Part shown: piece after piece, positions 1 through 6,292 of the stretch
Layout of the letters: each line of letters opens with the position of its first letter
How positions within the stretch are numbered: the stretch's first letter is position 1
Assembly (NCBI GenBank): GCA_964619405.1
Contig: CAZUCF010000017.1
Location: forward strand, 1-16,579
Reading direction: 5' to 3'
Source of the DNA: JABIDZ01 sp964619405
Lineage (GTDB): Archaea; Iainarchaeota; Iainarchaeia; Iainarchaeales; JAAZKV01
Length of the DNA: 16,579 nucleotides
Notes under the pieces: model-generated
Told to the model about the DNA's origin: nothing
What the model saw: the letters and a program-made list of their open reading frames with translations, nothing else
Databases searched by the model: none
Made by a program: the position numbers and the translations under genes

Positions 1-534
1 CTTTCATCACCCACACTAAAGATATGGGGATTTCAGCTCACTAAAACGTTAAAAAAAGTTTCTGATTTTGAACACCGTTCAAACAAAATTAGTTTAAAAT
101 CAGATTTCTTTAGCTTAACTCACAAAGAAACTGAACAAAAATTGATTAGTGTTGCTGAAGAATCACATAATTTTGCTTCAATTTCTGAAACAGAGGGCTC
201 GGTTAAAAGTATAGTTGAAATGGAAAAAAAGTTTGGAGTGCATTTATTACCAAAAGCAAAGAACATGCTATTAGGGCTTGTTGAGGGAATAGAATTACTT
301 AATTTAAGATCAAAAAACCTTGAACTAGCTTTGTTAACATTAAGAGATTTAAAAGTTGGTCAAAAAATAAATCTTGCGAGAAAAACAATTGAATCCACTT
401 CAAAAAAAGATAATGATGAGGAAATTCTTAGTAGGATTGAGAAAAAAAGTACTTTTTTTGAGAAAACCAAACCATGGGATTCTATTACTGAGTCTTTAAA
501 AAAAATAAAATCAAAAAAAGGTGGTTCTAATTGA
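1..534 (+). CDS. hypothetical protein, 5'-truncated, first visible gene of pilus ATPase operon
   Basis: The reading frame is open from base 1 to a TGA at 532-534, giving 177 visible residues without a convincing start, so the gene probably begins upstream of the window. A TTG at 142 could be read as a start but has no Shine-Dalgarno site before it and the frame continues upstream. I do not recognise the family. The visible part is hydrophilic, with a mostly helical middle rich in Leu and Lys (around the PKAKNMLLGLVEGIELL stretch) and a basic tail ending KKIKSKKGGSN. No membrane segment is visible, so a cytoplasmic location is inferred. Its last bases overlap the start of the ATPase by four (TTGA), so the two are probably translationally coupled. 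An accessory role with the ATPase is possible but rests on position only. Confidence 0.7.
   Translation, partial: LSSPTLKIWGFQLTKTLKKVSDFEHRSNKISLKSDFFSLTHKETEQKLISVAEESHNFASISETEGSVKSIVEMEKKFGVHLLPKAKNMLLGLVEGIELLNLRSKNLELALLTLRDLKVGQKINLARKTIESTSKKDNDEEILSRIEKKSTFFEKTKPWDSITESLKKIKSKKGGSN
519..524 (+). promoter_or_regulatory. Shine-Dalgarno site deciding a TTG start
   Basis: AGGTGG lies 6 nt before the TTG at 531. It complements the archaeal 16S 3' end and supports TTG as the real start of the ATPase, where no ATG is available nearby. Confidence 0.6.
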
Positions 535-2213
535 AGTATCTTATTAGAAATTGTGAGAATTGTACTGGATTAAATGATATTTCTTATCCACAATGTGCTT
601 CTTGTATTAAAGCTGACCCTGATCTTGATTTAATAATTTATAAAAACAAATTGTTTACTAAACACCATTACATAAAAGAAAAGTATTATACTATTTATCC
701 TTTTTTTATTGATGTTTTATTAAAACAAGTTAAGGGAAAAATATTGTCTTCTTATGAAATAAAAGATGCGAGTGTTAATATTATTCAAACAGAGCAAGCA
801 TTACAACCAACTTACACTATTACTATTCCTGGTCTTGACAAGGATTTTCATGAATTAGTAGAATTAAAAAAAGATTTTGATGAAAGAAAATTTAATTCAA
901 ACAAATTATTAAAAATTTGGATAAAACAACACGGAATCTTAGATTATTTGTTAACTGACCCAAATATTCAAGAAATAAATATTAACCCTCCTGAATTTCA
1001 AACTCCTTTCATGATAGTGCATTCAGAATTTTCAGAGTGTTTAACAAACATTTATCCTTCAATAGATTTTTTGAATTATCTCGCAACTTATTTGAAAATT
1101 GAATCTGGCCGCCCTTTAAACAAAGCTCAACCACAAATGGATGCGGAATTATTTGTTGAGAATCAAAGAGCAAGGGTTGGGGCAGTCATACCCCCATTCT
1201 CTATTAATGGTATTGGTTATAGTATTAGAAAACACAGGGAAAACCCTTGGACTCTCCCACTATTCTTGCAGAATAATACTGTTGAACCGATTTTTTGCGG
1301 TTTATTTTCTTTTGCCATTGCACATGGAAGATCATTCCTTGTTGCTGGGCCAAGGGGATCAGGAAAAACTGCTTTGCTTGGAGCACTAGTTTTAGAAATC
1401 TTGCCAAAATACAGGATAATTACTATTGAAGATACTCAAGAACTAGCAATTAATTATTACAAGAATATTGGTTATGATTTACTGGCTTTTAAAGTAAGAT
1501 CTGCTTTAATGACCGAGGGATTAGAAATGCCTTTTGAAAAAGGACTTAGAACTACTTTGCGTTTGGGTGATTCTTGTTTAATATTAGGTGAAATAAGATC
1601 AACTGAAGCAAGAGTGTTGTACGAAGCAATGAGGGTTGGGGCAATGTCAATGACTGTTGCTGGAACAATTCACGCTGATAGCCCATACGGAGTATATGAT
1701 CGTGTTGTAAATGATCTTTCTGTTCCAAAAGGCTCTTTTAAGGTAACTGATTTAATAGTAATTGTAAATCAAATAAAATCTCCAACTGGTTCTAATAGAG
1801 TTAGACGAGTACTAAGAGTTACTGAAGTTTTAAAAGATTGGGAGAATGAACCAAAGTTTCAAGATTTATTAATTTATAATTCAAAAAAAGATCGGTTAGA
1901 ACCCACTGAAATATTACTTAATGGCAAGTCAATTCTAATAAAAGAAGTGATAAATAGGGCGCGTGGATATAACTCGTATAATGATGCTCTTAAAGACATA
2001 ATGCTAAGAGCATGGGTAAAAGAACAACAAGCAAAAATATTAGGTAATTCAAAAAGATTACTTGAAGGAGATTATAATTTAAGAGTGAACCTAATTTTTG
2101 CAAAATTGTTTGATGAAATAAACCCTATTGCTTCAAAAGAAAAAGAGAATGAATTCAAAAAAAAGTTTACAAAAGAATTAATGAGGATTGAGGAATTGGA
2201 AAGTAATATTTAG
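531..2213 (+). CDS. type II/IV secretion system ATPase (VirB11/TadA/GspE family), pilus assembly motor
   Basis: 560-residue hexameric motor ATPase expected at the cytoplasmic face of a pilus machine. In order, the protein shows C8xxC11 and C22xxC25 in the first 25 residues, which looks like a small zinc-binding knuckle; an N-terminal domain to about residue 250; Walker A GPRGSGKT at 273-280; an Asp-box ITIEDTQEL at 297-305; Walker B region LILGEIRSTEAR at 350-361; and a His-box GTIHADSPYGVYDR at 378-391. These are the four signature boxes of the VirB11/GspE superfamily, all intact, so it should be active. A helical tail of about 60 residues follows. The start is TTG with a good Shine-Dalgarno site, overlapping the previous gene by 4 nt; the platform gene follows after 13 nt. 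The platform protein is its expected partner. Whether the appendage is adhesive or secretory cannot be told from this gene. Confidence 0.93.
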   Translation: MKYLIRNCENCTGLNDISYPQCASCIKADPDLDLIIYKNKLFTKHHYIKEKYYTIYPFFIDVLLKQVKGKILSSYEIKDASVNIIQTEQALQPTYTITIPGLDKDFHELVELKKDFDERKFNSNKLLKIWIKQHGILDYLLTDPNIQEININPPEFQTPFMIVHSEFSECLTNIYPSIDFLNYLATYLKIESGRPLNKAQPQMDAELFVENQRARVGAVIPPFSINGIGYSIRKHRENPWTLPLFLQNNTVEPIFCGLFSFAIAHGRSFLVAGPRGSGKTALLGALVLEILPKYRIITIEDTQELAINYYKNIGYDLLAFKVRSALMTEGLEMPFEKGLRTTLRLGDSCLILGEIRSTEARVLYEAMRVGAMSMTVAGTIHADSPYGVYDRVVNDLSVPKGSFKVTDLIVIVNQIKSPTGSNRVRRVLRVTEVLKDWENEPKFQDLLIYNSKKDRLEPTEILLNGKSILIKEVINRARGYNSYNDALKDIMLRAWVKEQQAKILGNSKRLLEGDYNLRVNLIFAKLFDEINPIASKEKENEFKKKFTKELMRIEELESNI

Positions 2214-2226
2214 TGAGGAATGTTAA

Positions 2227-4089
2227 ATGATTTTTGATCACATTTATGAGTTAGGAAAAAAATTTAGAATACTAAACAAGATTCCGAATTGGGATGAAAA
2301 ATTATCTCTAGTGCAATTCCCTTATAGTTCTGAAGAAATAGCTTCGGGCGCATTAATAGTTGGTGTCATAAGTTTTTTATTATTTTTAGTAACCATTCCA
2401 ATTCCATTAGTTAGTTATAGCGTACTTTTTCTAGGAATGTCACTTGCAATTGGTTCAATAATTTGGGCTATAAGCATTAATTATTCACAAGGAGTAATGC
2501 TTATAAGAGAAGAAATGTTGCAAGCACTTTTAGAACTAACAAACCATGTTTCGCTTAACACTAGCATTGAAGCTGCTTTAGTTTACTCTTCCGAAAATTT
2601 AAAAGGCATTCTTGGAATTCAATTAAGAGGTATTAGGGAATTAGTTGAAACAAAACAAATTATGACTATTAGCGATGCTTTTGAAAAATATATTCCTATT
2701 TGGTTAAAAATTAGTCCTGATTTTGTAAAAGGAATTAATTTAATTCAAACAGCAGCAAACGCTCCAAAAGAAGAAAGGGATTCAATACTACAAGAAGTAA
2801 TTGAAACAATAATAACAAGCCAACACGATTCTGGAAAAAGGTTAACTGAAAAATTAGCTAATCAAACAAAATCATTAATTTCAATAGGGGTTATTTTGCC
2901 AATGATGTCATTAATTTTGTTACCACTCGTAACAATTTTCATGCCACAAATGGCTAATACTTCATTATTATTATTTGTTTACGTTGTTTTGTTTCCAACA
3001 ATACTTTTTTTTATGGCAATGAATTTTGCTACAAATAGAGTCCAAGTAAATACTATTGATATTGAATCAAGCCCTTTTTACAAAGAAATGCCAAAAAAAT
3101 TTTATTATATTTGCATTGCTATTGCAATAATATTTAATCTTTTTTCAGTAGCACACATAATGACTATTGACTTACAAAATGCTGTTGAAAGAGAATATGG
3201 GATAGTTGCTATATTTACTATTTGGTTTGGGTTACTTGGAATATTTTTGGCAGTTGAAATATTTACTTATTTTTATTATAAACGAAATGAAAAATTGTGG
3301 CAAGAAATGTCTGAAATTGAAAGAGACATCCCTAATTTGTTACAAATAATATCGAGTTATCTTTCATTGAATAGGTCAATGGAAAGTATTTTTGCAGATA
3401 TTATTTCTGATTACAAACAACACGGTTTTGAAAAGCACCCAGTAGTAAAAATAATTAGTAGAATTAACGAAGCACTTTACAATACAAAAAAACCTTTAAG
3501 TGAAATCGCAGATAAATTACTCCCAAGTATTGCTCCTTCAAAAAGAATGAACCAATTATTAAAAAGACTAATAATTTTTTCAGAAGTTGATTCGAAGAGC
3601 GCGGCAAAATCAGCAAAAATGATTAGAGCACAAACAATTTCAATTTATAAATTAGATGATTATATTCAAACACTTCTTTCTGAAACAATTTCAATTGTTA
3701 ATTTAACAGTAACCATGCTTGCTCCCTTACTAGCCACCGCTGCAACAATAATGGCCGCAGCAATAGTAATGTCCCTTGAATTTATAAAACAAAGAATTAG
3801 TGGTATAATGGAATCACTTGGCGGAGTAGCAATGGAACTACAATTCGTTGAAATAAACCAAATTATTCCACCTAGTATGCTCGAATTAATTGTTGGATTG
3901 TTTTTTATTGAGACAACAATAATTTTGTCATTGTTTTTAGCGAATATTAAATCTGGAACAGATAAACATTTAATAGCAAAAACAATTCAAGAGAACTTAT
4001 TAATCGCTTTTATTATTTATTCAGTACTTCTATTTGGAGGTTACTTAGCATTCACTGAAATATTATTCAAGGGAGTGTTAGTAGGATGA
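2227..4089 (+). CDS. pilus platform membrane protein, double T2SSF domain (TadC/FlaJ-like)
   Basis: 620-residue polytopic protein, the expected inner-membrane platform that works with the ATPase just upstream. About nine hydrophobic segments can be seen, at roughly 39-58, 62-83, 216-240, 245-266, 291-311, 327-350, 490-516, 550-573 and 588-611. Two soluble helical domains sit between them (about 97-215 and 367-489), each led by a membrane pair and followed by one. This is the duplicated T2SSF layout of archaeal FlaJ/TadC-type proteins, and the length fits that class. The second domain has the typical run around residues 369-392 (PNLLQIISSYLSLNRSME). The ATG at 2227 is preceded by GTGAGG at 2213-2218. 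The stop overlaps the next start as ATGA. The family call rests on topology, the domain repeat and the ATPase neighbour rather than on a catalytic motif. Confidence 0.88.
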   Translation: MIFDHIYELGKKFRILNKIPNWDEKLSLVQFPYSSEEIASGALIVGVISFLLFLVTIPIPLVSYSVLFLGMSLAIGSIIWAISINYSQGVMLIREEMLQALLELTNHVSLNTSIEAALVYSSENLKGILGIQLRGIRELVETKQIMTISDAFEKYIPIWLKISPDFVKGINLIQTAANAPKEERDSILQEVIETIITSQHDSGKRLTEKLANQTKSLISIGVILPMMSLILLPLVTIFMPQMANTSLLLFVYVVLFPTILFFMAMNFATNRVQVNTIDIESSPFYKEMPKKFYYICIAIAIIFNLFSVAHIMTIDLQNAVEREYGIVAIFTIWFGLLGIFLAVEIFTYFYYKRNEKLWQEMSEIERDIPNLLQIISSYLSLNRSMESIFADIISDYKQHGFEKHPVVKIISRINEALYNTKKPLSEIADKLLPSIAPSKRMNQLLKRLIIFSEVDSKSAAKSAKMIRAQTISIYKLDDYIQTLLSETISIVNLTVTMLAPLLATAATIMAAAIVMSLEFIKQRISGIMESLGGVAMELQFVEINQIIPPSMLELIVGLFFIETTIILSLFLANIKSGTDKHLIAKTIQENLLIAFIIYSVLLFGGYLAFTEILFKGVLVG

Positions 4090-4367
4090 ATCGAACTATA
4101 GAAGCAACGATAGCAATAGTTATTGCAGTAATAGCTTTTGGAATAATGATTTCTTTTTTTGAATCATCATTAAATTATACTCAAAAATGTTTTGGAGAAA
4201 AACCAATAACATCTGACGGAACGATTATTGGAGTGAATGATTTCCCATCTAATTCCAAAAATAATACATGGGTTTATGATTTAAGTGCAGATGGTTTAGC
4301 GCCGTGTTTGTGGAAGTGCAAGGAAGGTTATCAAAAACAAGATAATACTTGTATTATTATAGAATAA
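4086..4367 (+). CDS. small single-TM cysteine protein, pilin-like
   Basis: 93 residues. A short N-terminus (MNRTIEAT) leads into one hydrophobic helix at about 8-26, followed by an extracytoplasmic tail of about 65 residues. The tail has C35, C74, C78 and C89, the last three forming a CLWKCKEGYQKQDNTC unit (C-x3-C-x10-C with a GY pair) that resembles small disulfide-bonded EGF-like modules. The N-terminal Glu just before the helix recalls a mature type IV pilin, but there is no clear leader or KG cleavage site. It begins inside the platform gene's stop (ATGA overlap), with GGAGTG about 8 nt upstream, so it belongs to the same transcript. It could be a minor pilin or an anchored accessory subunit. 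I do not recognise a named family. Confidence 0.72.
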   Translation: MNRTIEATIAIVIAVIAFGIMISFFESSLNYTQKCFGEKPITSDGTIIGVNDFPSNSKNNTWVYDLSADGLAPCLWKCKEGYQKQDNTCIIIE

Positions 4368-4394
4368 GTTTGGCTCTTACACATTTAAAACATA

Positions 4395-4446
4395 AATTTA
4401 AAATAAAACTAATTTCAAACAATTTAAAATAAAACTAATTTCAAAC
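4395..4446. repeat. tandem repeat, two identical 26-bp units
   Basis: Two exact consecutive copies of a 26-bp AT-rich unit (4395-4420 and 4421-4446), beginning AATTTAAAATAAAACTAATT. A third, decayed copy begins at 4447. They lie between convergent genes. No function is evident. Confidence 0.85.
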
Positions 4447-4527
4447 AATTTAAAAAAATAATTAACCAAACAATTAACTTAACTAAAATTCAAAACCATT
4501 AAACACAAAATTAAAACTCACATTCCT

Positions 4528-4594
4528 TATAAAAAAATTTTAATTTATTATATAAAAAATTTTAATTCATCATATAAAAAGTTTTAATCTATTA
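4528..4594 (-). terminator. tandem 22-23 bp repeats carrying T-tracts; likely terminator array
   Basis: Three consecutive imperfect units (4528-4550, 4551-4572, 4573-4594), each of the form TATAAAAA-TTTTAAT-TATTA. Read on the - strand, downstream of the gene ending at 4637, each unit presents a run of 5-7 T. Archaeal RNA polymerase terminates at such runs, so the array could act as successive terminators for that gene. The repeat is seen; the role is inferred. Confidence 0.45.
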
Positions 4595-4636
4595 TAATCA
4601 AATCTTAATTTGTTTATATTGTTTTCAAAAAAGTAG

Positions 4637-5776
4637 TTATCTAAAGAATGAAATATAAACTAAAACAATTATAAAAATCAAGAACAATAATATTGTAAAT
4701 ATTATTAGTAATCCCCCAATAATTGCTGATAAATCATTGTTATCAGAATAAGTTTTTTCTGAAACAGCATAATTGTCATTTGCTCCTTTAAAATGTGAAC
4801 CAATAGTTAATTCGTCTTTAAAATTATCATCCAAAAACTTTTCTTGTTTAACAACATCTGATTTTTTAGTTGGTTCTTCTTTAGGCAATACTATTTCTGG
4901 AGTATCATCTTTAATTTTTTGTAATACTTTAATTTCTTTTTGAATTTTTTTGGATAAAGTTGATTCATCTTCTAAATCTTCTTTTGTCAAAAAAATAAAT
5001 TTTAAATTTTTTGATAAAAAGTTTTCTTTTTCTTCAGAAGATATTTTTTCTTCACTTTTATTGAATTTATTTGCTTCTGCACAATAACTAATGTAAACGT
5101 TAGGTTCTATAATAAGAAAATCAGGGTTCCAAAAATTTTGGTCTTTCCCAAGAGGATTACTGAAATACTTTGAATATTTATAATTCATACTTTTTAAAAC
5201 ATATTCGATTGTTTCCTTACCTTTTGGCACTTGTTTTTCTTCAACAGTTTTGTTTTCTTTGTTTTTAACAACATTTTCAACTACTTCAGTTTTTGAAACA
5301 ACTTCTTCTTTTTTCACAAGTGTTTCAACTTCTTTCTTTTCAACACCTTTATTTGCTTTTAACAATTCTTTTCCAGTAAAAGTGTTAGTGTAAAGAGTTT
5401 TTGCTAAATCATTTACTTTTATTGCATTTTTTGAGGCCTCTGCTTTCAAAACTCTTTCATAAATAGCTTCTCTTAATGCTTTATCTGAAGCAAAATCAGA
5501 GTGAAAAACGAATACACAAACAACCCCACTTTTTAATAAAAAATTAGTTTTTTTTTCAAGTTCTTGCGGTAAAGAATTATCAGCATTAATTTCCATTCCC
5601 GAATTTTCTAGATAAACTGATTTTTCTTTTAGAAAAAAACCATTCCAAGAAAAAGCATGTGCACCATTAAGTTTTGTTAACTCATTAATTGGAACGTGTT
5701 TGAATTCAAGTTCTTTCAAAATATTGTCTATTTTTTTCTGGCGTTCTTTATCAGAATTTTTTTTAAAACCAAACAT
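4637..5776 (-). CDS. tail-anchored protein with an internally duplicated domain
   Basis: 379 residues of unknown family. Two similar domains can be seen at about 16-111 and 190-286. Both start IDNILKELEF / IEYVLKSMNY, pass through WNGFFLKEKSVYLE / WNPDFLIIEPNVYIS, then a strand (VVCVFVFHSDF / LKFIFLTKEDL) and a closing helix (LREAIYERVLKAE / LSKKIQKEIKVLQ). A Lys/Glu-rich, probably helical linker at about 138-188 joins them. A second charged linker (290-345) leads to a single C-terminal membrane helix (349-377) and a 2-residue tail, so the domains should face the cytoplasm. The alternating strand/helix pattern with WNPDF recalls diverged nuclease-like folds, but no catalytic set is evident, so I assign no function. 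The gene has its own promoter with a TATA-like box 26 nt upstream and points toward the pilus operon. Confidence 0.8.
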   Translation of the reverse strand: MFGFKKNSDKERQKKIDNILKELEFKHVPINELTKLNGAHAFSWNGFFLKEKSVYLENSGMEINADNSLPQELEKKTNFLLKSGVVCVFVFHSDFASDKALREAIYERVLKAEASKNAIKVNDLAKTLYTNTFTGKELLKANKGVEKKEVETLVKKEEVVSKTEVVENVVKNKENKTVEEKQVPKGKETIEYVLKSMNYKYSKYFSNPLGKDQNFWNPDFLIIEPNVYISYCAEANKFNKSEEKISSEEKENFLSKNLKFIFLTKEDLEDESTLSKKIQKEIKVLQKIKDDTPEIVLPKEEPTKKSDVVKQEKFLDDNFKDELTIGSHFKGANDNYAVSEKTYSDNNDLSAIIGGLLIIFTILLFLIFIIVLVYISFFR

Positions 5777-5797
5777 GTTAATATTAAATATTCTGGA

Positions 5798-5806
5798 ATT
5801 TAAATA
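5798..5806 (-). promoter_or_regulatory. TATA-like box, leaderless promoter of tail-anchored protein gene
   Basis: TATTTAAAT on the - strand, preceded by AAAG (BRE-like), is centred 26 nt before the ATG at 5776. That spacing is expected when transcription starts at the start codon. There is no Shine-Dalgarno site before this ATG. Confidence 0.5.
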
Positions 5807-5817
5807 CTTTGCCTAAC

Positions 5818-5857
5818 AAAAAAATTTTTAAATTACTCTACAAAATAATAAAAAAAA
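5818..5857 (-). terminator. T-rich stretch after the pilin-like gene
   Basis: On the - strand, 8 T follow the stop codon at once (5850-5857) and a further 7 T lie at 5818-5824. This is consistent with oligo-T archaeal termination. No GC stem is present. Confidence 0.4.
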
Positions 5858-6283
5858 TTATTTTGAAATTATTATTTTTCCATCTTTGCATTCAGCACTT
5901 ATTATTCCTGGCAAAGAAATATTACCATCCATTTCTATATTACAATTCGTGCAAAAATTATGCTTTGTAAAAACATCTTCAAAATCTTCTTTGTTTAGAA
6001 TTGTTTTTGTAGCATTAAAATCATTTTCTTGTATTAACATGGCCCCACAATAAGCATTTAGATCACCCATTGAGCATTCACTCCAACAAGAATTAAGTAT
6101 TTTTATTGCGCCAGAAAAATTCACTTTTTGCACATCATCATTATTAAAAGTTGATTGTGGAACAATAATCCCATAAAAAGTATTTTGTATTGAACCAAAA
6201 TCAAAATCTATTAGGAACAATATCATCATCCCAGCTATCATTAAGGATATTCCCATAAAAACAACTATTTCTATTGTCTGCAT
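5858..6283 (-). CDS. pilin-like protein, single N-terminal TM, six cysteines
   Basis: 141 residues. It starts MQTIEIVVFMGISL and has one hydrophobic helix (about 4-26) followed by an extracytoplasmic domain with C66, C70, C79, C111, C114 and C132. It has no positively charged leader, and the start codon falls about where a mature type IV pilin would begin. The SCWSEC...YC region matches in spacing the CY...CY region of the pilin-like protein ending at 13420 (a Cys then an aromatic residue, then a second Cys 13-14 residues on), so the two may be distant relatives. The ATG has AGGTGG at 6289-6294 and lies 9 nt after the stop of the giant cysteine-rich gene, so the two are co-transcribed. Probably a minor pilin partner of that protein; the specific family is not recognised. 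Confidence 0.75.
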   Translation of the reverse strand: MQTIEIVVFMGISLMIAGMMILFLIDFDFGSIQNTFYGIIVPQSTFNNDDVQKVNFSGAIKILNSCWSECSMGDLNAYCGAMLIQENDFNATKTILNKEDFEDVFTKHNFCTNCNIEMDGNISLPGIISAECKDGKIIISK

Positions 6284-6292
6284 TTAAACCAC

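Noticed and set aside
1141..1407. Short frames on both strands inside the ATPase gene
   Set aside because: They lie over the conserved ATPase motifs in other frames and have no ribosome sites.
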